NCBI RefSeq assembly: GCF_000751075.1
Contig: NZ_CCMG01000008.1
Span: forward strand, 186,001-250,000
Direction of reading: 5' to 3'
Source of the DNA: Rickettsia tamurae
Lineage (GTDB): Bacteria; Pseudomonadota; Alphaproteobacteria; Rickettsiales; Rickettsiaceae
DNA: 64,000 nt
Shown here: positions 47,255 through 57,844 of the stretch, in pieces
Numbering within the stretch: the first letter of the stretch is position 1
Layout: every line of letters begins with the position of its first letter
Notes under the pieces: generated by a model
What the model was told of the DNA's origin: nothing
The model's input: the letters and a program-made list of their open reading frames with translations, nothing else
Databases searched by the model: none
Made by a program: the position numbers and the translations under genes

Positions 47255-49041
47255 ATGAAAGAATTAATAGAATTTCTAGAAAGAAGTGGATTAAAGGAGG
47301 AAGCCGATAATTTAAGAAAGGGTGGCACAACTCTTGATCTTTCTGCTAACAACATAGGCGATGCTGGAGCAAGGGAAATCGCTGAAGCACTTAAAGCTAA
47401 TAACTCTTTAATATGGCTTAATCTTGATAACAACAACATAGATAAGGCAACGTTGGACACGATTAACGGATATCTGCAAAGAAATAAAACTATAGCCGAG
47501 AAAAAAGCAGAAAGCTTAAATGCAGAGGGTAATAATTTATGCAGTCAAGAAAAGTATAATGAAGCTGTAGAAAAATATAAAGCAGCAATAAAAATTACAA
47601 AAGAATCTTTACGTACAGAAAACAAATTATTTGAAGAAAATAAAATAAATGCAGAAAAGAAATATGAAGAACAGCAACAACGAGAACTAGAAAAACGACG
47701 AGCAGAAGAAGAACAAGAAAAAAAGCAACAAGAAGAACAGCAGCAGAGCCTAAAGCTTGAAGAGCTAAAATATAATCAACTAATTTTAGCAATAAAAGAA
47801 AGTAAGGAAGAAGAAGCAACGAGTTTAGTCCAAAATTTAAATGCGACTACGCTTAATAAGATAGACGATAACGGCGAAACGGCTTTAACTTATGCTGCTA
47901 GTAAAGGCTTAAGTAAAGTATGCATGCAACTAATCCCTCAAATGAGCGATCCGACTATTAATACTATTACCAGAACTTATGGAACTACAGCCTTAACTTG
48001 TGCTGCATGGAAAGGCTTAGGCGAGGTATGCATACAACTAATTTCAAGAATGCCGGATCAAGCTATTAATCATATAACCAATGGCGGCGATACAGCATTA
48101 ACCTTAGCTGTATGGAACGGCTTAGAAAAGGTAAGTGAGTTATTAATACCTAGAATGACTATTCAAGCTATTCATCATGTTAATAATAAAGGTGAAACAG
48201 TATTAAGTTTAGTTATAAAAAATAATTTTAAAAATATATATAACTTATTAACTTTAAGAGTAAATGAACTAAATAATCAATTCAATAAAACAAATATATA
48301 TAAGAATGAGGAAGAAAAACTTATTATTGAAGAGGAAGAAGATATTTACCAAATAATAGGCAAGATAATTTTTAACTTACAAAATAGTACTAATATTGAT
48401 GAAGCAGACAAGCCCATAATAGAGAATAGCTTTATAGAATACTTAATAAGGTTCAGAAGCTAACAGATAAAAACGACATAATAGATATAACTCAAAGTAT
48501 AAAAGAGCTTATAGGAAACGAAATTACCGAGGGGACAGTTGTAGATTTAGAAGATGAAGTTAATGAAATGGCAGAAAAACAAACTCAAAAAAAAGTTAAA
48601 TATATTCAACGAAACAGTAAAAAAATAATTACGAAATTAGAAACTGCTAACATTAAAGATAGTGCAGTGATACAAACACAAATAAACGAAATATCAAGTA
48701 AAGTACAAACTTTAGAAAACAATGTTAGTATAGAACAAATAACAAACTGGATGGGAAAACTTATAGATGGCAAAATTACTAAAGGAACAGTTATAGATTT
48801 AAGAAAGAAAATTGATACTATAATACTTCAAGAAATAAACGAATCCACTAGTGTAATTACATTTATAACAAAGGAAATAATTTACGACAAACCTCTTTTG
48901 AATCATCCAAAATTGCTACAAGCTGCCGTCGCTAATAAACTAAGCTCTGATTTAATCCAAGAAGCAATTAATAATAATGATGAGGAGCTTATTTTAGCCG
49001 GATTAATAAGTGTAGGATATGATATAACAAAATGTATTTAA
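47255..49041 (+). pseudogene. LRR-TPR-coiled-coil-ankyrin protein, one frameshift
   Basis: A composite repeat protein of about 595 residues when joined. Residues 1-75 hold leucine-rich repeats of the RNI/NLR type (LDLSANNIGDAGAREIAEAL, WLNLDNNNIDKATLDTINGY). Next is one TPR-like unit (GNNLCSQEKYNEAVEKYKAA), a Gln/Glu coiled coil (about 125-175), and three to four ankyrin repeats (DDNGETALTYAASKGLSKVC, YGTTALTCAAWKGLGEVCIQ, GGDTALTLAVWNGLEKVSEL). Near 48440 one base is lost: the frame ends FRS instead of continuing KVQKLTDKNDIIDITQSIKE. The tail has a repeated motif (ITEGTVVDLEDEV, ITKGTVIDLRKKI) and ends YDITKCI. The 402-residue first part could still be made. Confidence 0.65.
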
Positions 49042-49176
49042 ACTAAATATTTGGAACTGGTACTAATGCATAAAAAGGTTTAATGAAAGCCTGAATCAAG
49101 GCTAATCTAAACTGGTTAAGGGTTCGCATAACGTACCCCGCCAGTCTAGACAGTTAGCCAATTCTTGTAGTGCTAT

Positions 49177-52100
49177 CTAAGTATAATCTTTATCACCAAG
49201 CATATTATAGATTTCCGGCATATATTTATGTTTCAGCCAAATCTCAAGATTACCGATAATATAAAGGTTATTTTTAGCTCTGCTAATACCGACGTTTAGC
49301 ACATTCGGTTTATCGGTCATAACATTTCTTGCTCCCCAATCTTCAGGATGTTGAGCCCCTAGTACCATAATAACCGTATCTGCTTCTTTCCCCTGAAAAG
49401 CGTGAATAGTACCAATATTACTACTACAAAAATTACTAACTTTATTTTCTATTTTAAGTTTACGGGCTTCTTGTTCTAACCTAAATTTTATATAAGAGCT
49501 ATAATTTTTATACATAGTTATTATATAGATTTGATTTAATAATTGAATACAATTATCTTGTTCAAAAATTGATTTTAATAGTTTAAACAATTCTTTAAAT
49601 TCGGCTTCTGATTCATATTGAGATTTTTTAGTATGATCATCTTGAATATCAATCCATCTTGATTTTTTTAGAATTGTTCTAAGATAAGAATCAGATTTAG
49701 GAGCAGCAAAAATCATTTTATTGTCATAAGCAATCTTATTACATATATCAAACATTGGGCTTTGACATCTTCTATGCACCAATAAAGGAAAACCCACGGA
49801 AATACCGTATCTTGTTTGATATAAAGAATTACGATCCGCTAGGTGTTGTACCGGGACTTCGGAAGGTGACCATGTTGAGTAATCTACTTTAAGTTTTTGA
49901 CAAAGCTTATCTATTAATGCTTGACCTAAAATTGATATAGGAGCCGTTTGCATTGGGTCACTGACTACTATAACATTTTTTGATTTATAAATAGCACTTG
50001 CCGCATATTGCGGCGGAGTTTGTCCTGCTTCATCAATAATAAGCCGGTCATTATGGCTAAAATGTTTAAACATATTATCAAATGAATGAAAAGTTGTTGA
50101 GACAACCGGTACAATCATAAAAAAGTTTTGCCACACGGCTTTCCACATACCCGGTTCTATGTTACTAAATTTTCCATTCATTATTTCAGAAAATAAACTT
50201 AAACTATCCCAAAAATTACGAGCATTAGCATTTATAAATATTTCGTGTAGTTTAGTTGCTTGAATAAATAATTTTGACCGTAATTTTTCTACTTCTTGAT
50301 TAAAATAAGGTGTAATTTTATGAAATGCGTCATAATCGGTAGAATAATTTTGCTCAAAATCATTATCGTTAAAGATTGTAACGGCAAAATTTTTGGAGGT
50401 TAAAAACTCCATACTAACAAATAAGGATTCTTCTATTTTTGTAAGCTTTTCTATATCGAGCTTTAATTGCTTGGATTTATCTTATCTTGAAGCTTTTTAA
50501 TATCGCTTTTGTTTTTTTCTTTTAACTCTAATTGTTCATTTTTTAACCGAATTAAACGTAAGTTATCTTGAATAAAACTATTATATCTCTTTGTTCTAAA
50601 AACCCTAATGATAATGAACCAATTTCGTAATCAAATTCTTGGATTTTAGAATCAATATATTTTAATGTTGATTCTAAATTTTTTATTTCTTCTACATATT
50701 CATCTAAAATAGCTAACAAATCTTTATTTGGATAATCTTTTAATAAATCACTTTTTTGTTTATTAAGAGTAATAACTTTTTCTATTGTATCGTTAACGTT
50801 TAAGACATCTTGATATAATTCATTAAAATATAAACATTCTTTTTGCCATTCTTCTTTAGTATCTATATATGAGTTACAATATTTAGGCATTAAATACTTT
50901 AAGCTATGAGCTTCAGATTTACCTTTTAGTAAATTTAAATATTGAAACATTGTTTTACATTTGTAGCCTTCCTGTTCTTTAGGAAATTCAGGTTTCCAAA
51001 ATTTTTCCATAAAACTTTGATGATTAGCACTTCTTCCAAGTACTGCCGTAAATATTCCCCAGTTTGTATTTCTATCCGTATCGTTTACTAACCAATCAAA
51101 AAATTTTAACTCTTCATGATAAATTTTATCTATCTTTGCATAAAGAGGTAACTCTTTGGAAATGTTTTCAACTGCATTATTGTTAGAAGAAGCTATAACA
51201 ATCTCATGATTTTGAAGAGAAGGGACAAGAGCTTTTATTTTATATTCAAATCCTGAAACTTTAAAGCAATGTTGATCGTCACTAGATCCTTCATCGGGAG
51301 TTTTTAATTTAGCAAGGTTTAATGCTCTTTTGACATAAATATTTGCTATTATGTCAAATAGTAAAGTAGTTTTACCGGTTCCGGGTGGGCCGTTAACTGC
51401 AAAAATATGCTCTGTATTTTCTATTTTTTGTAGTATTGTATTAATAGCAGCAGTTTGTAAAGCAGCTAAGCAATTTTTTGGTGATGAAGGCCATCTAGCA
51501 AACTACATTTTAGAAGGTTCAAGTAACTCTTTCAATAATAACGACTCACTCAAAACATCTTTTATATCAGGTTTATCATCAGCTCCAAGATATTTAGTAA
51601 TTGGAGAATTTGCAGTAAATTTATCAATATTATTGCGTACTAAATCAAGAGTTTTTAGAAAAAAACTATTAAACATTTCTAAAGCCGGCGCAGGTGCCCA
51701 ATCCAATTCCTTTTTAGTATCCTCTTTTAAATTATTATCTGTTACTGTTTGATTAGTATAAGCATTTTTAGTTTTTTCATTTTTCCTAAGTTTTCTATAA
51801 GTTATTTTTCTAACGCATATTTCAGGATTACTGAGTAAAAATTTCCAATCGATCTTTAATTCACTAATTATAAAATTAGCAATATAATTAACTCTTTCTA
51901 AATTAAATTTCTTTTGTTGACCGGTTTTATCAAAAGAATCTTTTAATGCATTTACTATTAATGCAGCACTATTATCTTCAAACTCAATCAAATCTTTAAA
52001 ATCATCTTCTGAAAATCCTTCTCGTACAACTTTACCGAGAACATAAGCACCGGTAGATATAACCATTGAATTATCTATAAGATTCATATCTTCATCAAGC

Positions 52101-52504
52101 GTTAGTGCAACGACCGGAGTTAATACAGGGTTTTTGCGATTCTTAGAGCTATACAAAATTTTAGGTTTTACACTAAATAATTCATTGATTTTTTCTTCAA
52201 TAGCAATTTCAGCTTCAGTCTAATTTAAATAACTAAGGTATAGATGCCAATGAACACATATATCATAATCCGGTAATTCTGCTTTTAATTTTTCTTTATT
52301 AAATTTTTCAAAAGGTGCATCTTGTAGCAGAAAAAGAGATTCTTTTTTATTAATTTCTTTATAAAACTCTCTTTGCTGAGTAGCATTTTTTTGTGCATAA
52401 GCAAAGTAACTATTTAAAGTTTCATTTTTAGGAGGAGTAGAAAGTTCAATAATCTTCCATACATCTAAAATAGATTTGATTTGTTCATCAGATTGATTGT
52501 ACAT
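49177..52504 (-). pseudogene. UPF1-like superfamily 1 helicase, broken by TAG codons and frameshifts
   Basis: A gene of about 1100 codons. Pieces in order: MYNQSDEQIKSILDVWKIIE; after an in-frame TAG at 52220-52222 TEAEIAIEEKINELFSVKPK; after a second in-frame TAG at 51503-51505 FARWPSSPKNCLAALQTAAI with Walker A FAVNGPPGTGKTTLLFD; then, past frame changes near 50570 and 50480, Walker B RLIIDEAGQTPPQYAASAIY, VSDPMQTAPI, GFPLLVHRRCQSPMFD and the C-terminal GTIHAFQGKEADTVIMVLGA with NVGISRAKNNLYIIGN. AAA_11/AAA_12 helicases of this type act on RNA or DNA; in bacteria they are often linked to defence or phage-like loci. It lies directly beside the island repeat. Confidence 0.8.
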
Positions 52505-52712
52505 AAAAAGAAGTTTACACTTAAAATAGAAATATCCTAAGTATGAAACTAGTAGAAGTAAATAACTTTTTAATGTTACTATTTATAGCATATAAAGATG
52601 TGTATAATTAACACAATTATCGCCAAATTATTAATGATTTTTAATAAAATTTTAGTACTTTTTATAAATTCATTTAATATATTTCCTTAACCCAAAAAAT
52701 AGGATATAATAA

Positions 52713-53376
52713 ATGCAAAACAACAAGGAAATTATTAAATATATAGTGTCTAGCATTTGGTCTTCTTGGAATCCTATAAACTGGTCACCAAGCATGCAAC
52801 TAGCTACCTTAAGTTATATATTGTCTTGTTTAATTGATGGGAATGATGCATATCCAATTTGAAGATGCACAAATAATAAATGATGACCAGGAATGGCTTA
52901 AAAGCAATCAAACTTTTATCTTTTATAATACACAATTTCCATCTTCTCGTTATATGGAACTTGCAAAAGAGATACCTATATGCCTAAAAAGATTAAAAAT
53001 ATTTCATAAATTTGATGATGAGAATTACGTACCAGATGAAGCGTTAGCGTCTCACAAACTCATAAATAACTTTTCTAATTTATTGAAACATTTTAAACTA
53101 ACTTCTCTTATAGATCCTACTGATTCTAATCCTAACTATTTTATGGTATGGAGTTGGGCAAAAAATTTAGGGAATATTCCTAAATATTTTGGTCAAAAAC
53201 TAAAGCGTGTTTGTAATAATATAGAAGAAGCAGAAAATTATTGGGAGAGTTATGAACCGGAGGCATTCTCTAATTTTTCTACCTTTCATGAGTTTATAAA
53301 TACAATAACATATTGTAATGATGCATTATTAGGTTGTAGAGATATTAGATCAGATATATATTACAATGAACTGTAG
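52713..53376 (+). pseudogene. Unknown protein, frameshifted
   Basis: The ATG at 52713 gives MQNNKEIIKYIVSSIWSSWN and reaches DGNDAYPI with a stop. Deleting one base near 52850 continues as QFEDAQIINDDQEWLKSNQT, then FHKFDDENYVPDEALASHKL and a Trp-rich part (FMVWSWAKNLGNIPKYFGQK), ending DIYYNEL at 53376, about 220 residues. It is rich in Trp, Tyr and Asn, acidic, and has no signal peptide. It is transcribed away from the broken helicase. The composition resembles small immunity-like proteins, but I claim no family. Confidence 0.5.
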
Positions 53377-53447
53377 TTAATTCAGATAAATACAACCTTC
53401 TTCTTTAGCAAATAAAGCAATTAATGCCTATATAATCAAATGCACAT

Positions 53448-54626
53448 TTAAACCGCTTCAACACACATAGCCATACCCATACCGCCACCGATACATAAAG
53501 TAACTAAGCCTTTTTTAGCTTTAGCTCTTCGTAAGCTGTGTATTAAAGTAATAAGTACACGCCCACCGCTTGCCCCGATCGGATGACCGATTGCTATTGC
53601 TCCGCCGTTAACATTAACCTTATCCATATCCCATTTCATTTCACGGTTTACATAAATACTTTGGGCAGCAAACGCCTCATTAACCTCGATAACTTCCAAA
53701 TCATTAACGCTCCAACCTGCTTTACTTAAAGCTTTTTTGGATGCAGGAACAGGGGCAGTACCCATAATGCTTGGGTCAACACCGGCTGAAGCATAAGAAA
53801 CAATACGAGCTAGCGGCGTTAAATTATGCTTTTTCAAAGCTTCTTCGGAAACTACCATAAGACATGCCGCACCGTCATTAATAGAGGAAGCATTACCCGC
53901 CGTAACTACACCGTTTTTATCAAAAGCAGGACGTAATTTACTCAGAATTTCAAGGCTGGTATCAGGTCTTACTGTTTCATCATGATCAAACAAACTAGTA
54001 GTTTTTTTAATCGTTACTTCGATAGGTAAGATTTCATCTTTAAAAACTCCTGCTAGCTGTGCTTTAGCCGCTTTCTTGTGAGAGCTTAAGGCAAACTCGT
54101 CCTGCTCTTGTCTGCTAATATTAAACTGTTTCGAGATATTTTCGGCAGTAATACCCATAAATACTCCTGAAAATACATCGGTTAATCCGTCATACTGCAT
54201 TAGATCAACCATTTTAATATCGCCGAATTTAGCTCCTGCTCTGATATAGCTACCGTGCATACCGAGCGACATATTCTCCTGCCCACCTGCTATAACTATT
54301 TCATTATCACCAGTCATAATTGAATTTGATGCAAGTGCTACGCTTTTAAGACCTGAGCCGCATACTTTATTAATCGTATAGCCCGGCACTTCTTTCGGTA
54401 TTCCCGCATGAATCAGAGTTTGCCTTGCCGGATTCTGTCCGCTACCGCCTGTTATTACCTGTCCAAGGATTACCTCACCTACTAAAGCTGGATCGATTTT
54501 GCTGTTTTGCAGTATATCCTTTATTAAATGAGCAGCAAGCATAAGTGCAGCTGTTGTACTAAGGCTACCCATAAACGAGCCGAAAGCAGTCCTTTTCGCA
54601 TAAGTTATATAAACCGGTTTTGTCAT
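53448..54626 (-). CDS. phaA: Acetyl-CoA acetyltransferase (thiolase)
   Basis: Condenses two acetyl-CoA to acetoacetyl-CoA, the first step of polyhydroxybutyrate synthesis, or runs in reverse. The 392 residues carry the nucleophile Cys89 in INKVCGSGLKSVALAS, VNEAFAAQ, the His motif GHPIGASGGRVLITLIH and the second Cys in VTLCIGGGMG. It starts four bases within the stop of the broken PhaC-like gene, on the same strand, consistent with a PHB operon. The thiolase itself is intact; with PhaC broken it may have a different role. Confidence 0.95.
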   Translation of the reverse strand: MTKPVYITYAKRTAFGSFMGSLSTTAALMLAAHLIKDILQNSKIDPALVGEVILGQVITGGSGQNPARQTLIHAGIPKEVPGYTINKVCGSGLKSVALASNSIMTGDNEIVIAGGQENMSLGMHGSYIRAGAKFGDIKMVDLMQYDGLTDVFSGVFMGITAENISKQFNISRQEQDEFALSSHKKAAKAQLAGVFKDEILPIEVTIKKTTSLFDHDETVRPDTSLEILSKLRPAFDKNGVVTAGNASSINDGAACLMVVSEEALKKHNLTPLARIVSYASAGVDPSIMGTAPVPASKKALSKAGWSVNDLEVIEVNEAFAAQSIYVNREMKWDMDKVNVNGGAIAIGHPIGASGGRVLITLIHSLRRAKAKKGLVTLCIGGGMGMAMCVEAV

Positions 54627-55537
54627 AATGTATACTCCTTAAATAATTTATCTAGCTTATCATTTATCAAATAACTAATATGTCCGCCTGTTACATTTAT
54701 AAGCTTAGAGTTTTTTAATAATTTTTGCAAAGGTAAAATGGAAGATTTAGGTACTATTTGATCATCTTCTGCTGCTACTATATATACAGGACAATGAATT
54801 AAACTCGGATCAATAATAAAATTATCGATTTTCCATTTAAGATTTATAAACATATTTTCATCTAATATATTTTGTATGATTTGATTATAAACACCTTTAT
54901 ATATATTATTCCCTGACATAAGCCAATTCTTATTCTTGCTCCTTATCGAAAGTTATAGAGAATTTAAATATGAATTTTAGGAATTATCGGTAAATTTTCT
55001 ATGCCACTATCTAGTTTTAAATATCGATGCAACATTCTTATATAGAAAAAATGAGAAAAATCCCACGGGCAGGTAAGTAAAGTTAGAGTTTTTATAAATT
55101 TAGGCATAAGTACGTTTGTAGCTATCGCAAGGTTACCGCCGATACAATGACCTATTAAATTAATGTCTTTAATTTTCAAACTATCTATTACTTCGATTAT
55201 TTTATATACATAGTCGTCTAGTAAATATTTAGGTTCCTCAATCTCTAGCCAATCTATTAAATAAACTTCACCGTAACTTCTCAAATTTTCAATAAAACTT
55301 TTGTCACGAGCTAAAAAAAATATTTCCGGTGAGTTGAAGATAGAAGGGATGATTAGGAAAATATGCGTGTCATCCCGTGGACAAGCCACGGGATAACGCC
55401 GAGTAATACAACACCCTATAATGCTCTGTTTGCATTACTATTTTACCGGATTTTAAATATTTATTACCTAAATTATGTGTCTTTGTATAATTATTATAAA
55501 GGTCAAAATATTCCTGTAGTTTATTACTATCTAGCAT
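54623..55537 (-). pseudogene. PhaC-like polyhydroxyalkanoate synthase, broken; RPE inside
   Basis: From the ATG at 55537: MLDSNKLQEYFDLYNNYTKT and KYLKSGKIVMQTEHYRVLYY, then an A-type repeat that brings a TGA, then THIFLIIPSIFNSPEIFFLA, YLIDWLEIEEPKYLLDDYVY and the nucleophile elbow LIGHCIGGNLAIAT with Cys in the GxCxGG pattern of PHA synthases. A frame break lies near 54940, then the C-terminal part has the Asp in AAEDDQIVPKSSILP and the His in VTGGHISYLI. The triad is therefore recognisable but spread over several frames. Joined length would be about 300, the short synthase type. Confidence 0.75.
55363..55400. repeat. Short RPE, family A, in the phaC-like gene
   Basis: tgtcatcccgtggacaagcc and acgggataac form a near-perfect small palindrome with no loop, as at 63331. 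Confidence 0.7.
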
Positions 55538-55709
55538 TGAGAGTATCTAATCTTATATTAGTAATTCTTGACAAAAGGCTAAATATATTGTATAAGTTCA
55601 GTACCTTCAGAATGTAATAACAGTATATAGGCTCTAAAGTTTTAGGGGAAATATCTTTTCATAAAATCTTGAAGTGCTTAAGTTTTTTTTTTGTCCTTAG
55701 GGATTTATA

Positions 55710-57209
55710 ATGCTAAGTACCTCATCACGATCTTTTAAAAACAAATTCAGAGCGGCATTTTGGCCTGTGCATAATTACGAACTCGGAAAGTTTATTCCGA
55801 CGAGTGCCTTAATGTTTTGTATTTTATTTAATCAAAATGTTTTGCGAATCTTAAAAGATAGTATTTTAATCTCCGAGATTAGTGCAGAAATAGCAGGTTT
55901 TGCTAAAGTTTATTGTGTTACGCCTGCCGCTGCTTTATTCGTGATTATTTATGCTAAAATGATTAATCATCTTACCTTTGAAAAGATCTTTTATTATTTA
56001 AGTGCATTTTTTATCAGCTTTTTTGTTTTATTTGCCTTTGTAATCTATCCTAATATTCATATTTTTCATGTACATCCTGATAATCTAGCTGACTGGATGG
56101 AACGCTATCCTCATTTTAAGTGGTATATCTCATTAGTAGGTAATTGGGGTTATATAGTATATTATAGTCTTGCCGAGCTTTGGCCTAATATTTTTTACGT
56201 ATTATTATTTTGGCAGTTTGCTAATGAACTTACTACTACCGAAGAAGCAAAAAGATTTTATACTCTCTTTTCGCTATTCGGCAACTCTTCTTTAATATTA
56301 GTCGGCTTTTTAATGATGAATCTATCATCGGAAGATACTATTATTAAAAAGTTTATGAGTATTTCGGATAGTAAAATCACTTTAGTTCAAGTATCCACGA
56401 CAATTGCGGCGATTGTTGCTATTGTTTGTTGTTTGTTAGTTAGGTTTATTAGTAAGAACGTTTTCACTAACCCGTTATTTTACGCTAAAGCAAAAAGCGG
56501 CAGATCAACTTCAGAACGGATGGGACTGATTAAAAGCTTTAAATATATTGCAAAATCAAAATATTTATGGTTACTTTTAATTTGTTCGGCAGCTTTCGGA
56601 TTTGCTATTAACTTAGTCGAAGCCGTATGGAAAGCAAAAATTAAGGAATTATATCCGACTGTAAATACCTATGCTGAATTTAACAGTCTGTATATACTTT
56701 GGACAGGCGTTGCAATAATGGTTATGACCATCATCGGTAATAACGTTATGCGTATGCATAATTGGTTTGTTGCTGCAGTAATTTCACCGGTTATAATAAT
56801 GGTGACCGGCATTTTGTTCTTTGTACTTATTGTATTTGATCAACAAATTTTATCATTATTTGATAGAGCGATTTTAATGTCACCTCTTGCTCTTGCCGTT
56901 TCGATCGGCGGTATTCAAAATATTTTAGCTAAAGGTACTAAATATTCTATATGGGATACTTCAAGAGAAATGTTATATATCCCTCTTGATGAGGAGCTTA
57001 AAACCAAAGGCAAAGCTGCAGTTGACGTGATAAGTACGAAAGTCGGCAAATCCTCTAGCGGTCTTGTGCAATCTATTATTTTTACTTTAGTTCCAACTGC
57101 TACTTTTACCTCAATCTCACCGATTCTAATGGTAGTATTTACTTTTGTATGCTTAGCGTGGATTTATGCAGTAAGAAAAATATATTTTGAATATCAAAAA
57201 ATAGCATAA
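55710..57209 (+). CDS. tlc: Tlc-family nucleotide translocase
   Basis: An obligate-intracellular-type transporter that exchanges host ATP for ADP or imports other nucleotides. The 499 residues have about 12 membrane helices and Tlc signatures: FIPTSALMFCILFNQNVLRI LKDSI near the N-terminus, GNWGYIVYYSLAELWPNIFY, FWQFANELTTTEEAKRFYTL, FGNSSLILVG, and REMLYIPLDEELKTKGKAAV with DVISTKVGKSSSG. Rickettsiae have five paralogues with different substrates. The placement near a thiolase and tlyC suggests tlc5, but paralogue identity is inference. TTAGGGA gives a ribosome site. Confidence 0.95.
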   Translation: MLSTSSRSFKNKFRAAFWPVHNYELGKFIPTSALMFCILFNQNVLRILKDSILISEISAEIAGFAKVYCVTPAAALFVIIYAKMINHLTFEKIFYYLSAFFISFFVLFAFVIYPNIHIFHVHPDNLADWMERYPHFKWYISLVGNWGYIVYYSLAELWPNIFYVLLFWQFANELTTTEEAKRFYTLFSLFGNSSLILVGFLMMNLSSEDTIIKKFMSISDSKITLVQVSTTIAAIVAIVCCLLVRFISKNVFTNPLFYAKAKSGRSTSERMGLIKSFKYIAKSKYLWLLLICSAAFGFAINLVEAVWKAKIKELYPTVNTYAEFNSLYILWTGVAIMVMTIIGNNVMRMHNWFVAAVISPVIIMVTGILFFVLIVFDQQILSLFDRAILMSPLALAVSIGGIQNILAKGTKYSIWDTSREMLYIPLDEELKTKGKAAVDVISTKVGKSSSGLVQSIIFTLVPTATFTSISPILMVVFTFVCLAWIYAVRKIYFEYQKIA

Positions 57210-57243
57210 TGATATCGACATTGCCCACGTAGTTCAGTTTTCT

Positions 57244-57425
57244 TGTCATTGCGAGCGACTGTAGGCATTGTTGGATGGATCGATTTTCTATTGTCATCCC
57301 GCAACTTGATCTCGGGATCCAGTTTAAAATACTAAACTTATTAGTGCTTTAAGTTGTATTTATGGATACCGTGGTCAAGCCACGGGATGACACCGAATGC
57401 GTTTTTTGATCCACGCGGACAATGC
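57244..57425. repeat. Shell-wrapped RPE, family A
   Basis: C-type left end gtcattgcgagcgactgtag, shell attgttggatggatcgattt / gttttttgatccacgcggac, core tcatcccgcaacttgatctc / ccgtggtcaagccacgggat. Confidence 0.8.
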
Positions 57426-57467
57426 CCTTTTTAGCTAGGAATATTGTAGCATCAACCTATTGATCTA

Positions 57468-57794
57468 CTATGAATCAATCTCTCCTAAAGCTTTAGTCTC
57501 TATATTATCTAAGAAAATCTCAAAATCCTTTAAGATATTTTCAACATCTTTTAAGATAGGATCAAATTCGTCTTTACTTTGAGAAGAAGGCGGTTTAAAT
57601 GAAGTTAGGGTAACTTTTTCACTCTTTATAAAATTATGAGGCTGATCCTTAAGTTTAATAGTAACAACTTCGCCTGCTAGAGAGTTCGTATGCCTGTTCT
57701 CATTAATTGGGTTTGGATGCGTAATTTCTAGGTTTTTTGGAGTATTATCTTTCTTGTTCTTACTACGGAATGAAAAAATTCTAGATAATGGCAT
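57468..57794 (-). CDS. Hypothetical protein, 108 residues
   Basis: Begins MPLSRIFSFRSKNKKDNTPK, basic and Asn/Pro-rich over the first 40 residues, and ends with an acidic helix (KDVENILKDFEIFLDNIETK). No signal peptide, membrane segment, Cys or known motif. The low-complexity middle (VTLTSFKPPSSQSKDEFD) suggests a disordered linker. It has its own start on the minus strand, downstream of the Nudix gene by about 50 bases, so the two may form an operon. The composition is compatible with a secreted effector, but nothing decisive is visible. Confidence 0.55.
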   Translation of the reverse strand: MPLSRIFSFRSKNKKDNTPKNLEITHPNPINENRHTNSLAGEVVTIKLKDQPHNFIKSEKVTLTSFKPPSSQSKDEFDPILKDVENILKDFEIFLDNIETKALGEIDS

Positions 57795-57844
57795 TTGATT
57801 TACATTTTATTTAAAAAACGCCATTATAGGGAAATAATTTATAT

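Larger units (their letters stand above)
45598..49172. mobile_element. Putative tRNA-Ser-linked island, decayed
   Basis: The sequence just after the tRNA (ccgccaatctggacagtgag then ccaattcttgtagt, 45598-45631) recurs with three mismatches at 49139-49172. The second copy is preceded by ttaagggttcgcataacgta, which resembles a decayed tRNA 3' half. Between them lie two paralogous pseudogenes and an LRR/TPR/ankyrin gene; no integrase is recognisable. An insertion with duplicated target is the simplest reading. The right copy also contains a dyad (ggctaatctaaactgg / ccagtctagacagttagcc), so a shared palindromic repeat is an alternative. Confidence 0.4.

Noticed and set aside
49099-49163. Second tRNA gene near the island's right end
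   Set aside because: Only a T-arm-like stretch and CCA are present; no acceptor 5' strand, D-arm or anticodon arm can be folded.
45979-49172. Prophage
   Set aside because: No integrase, capsid, terminase or lysis gene is recognisable.
55363-55617. 84-codon open frame upstream of tlc
   Set aside because: It lies antisense to the N-terminal part of the broken phaC-like gene and starts in an RPE.
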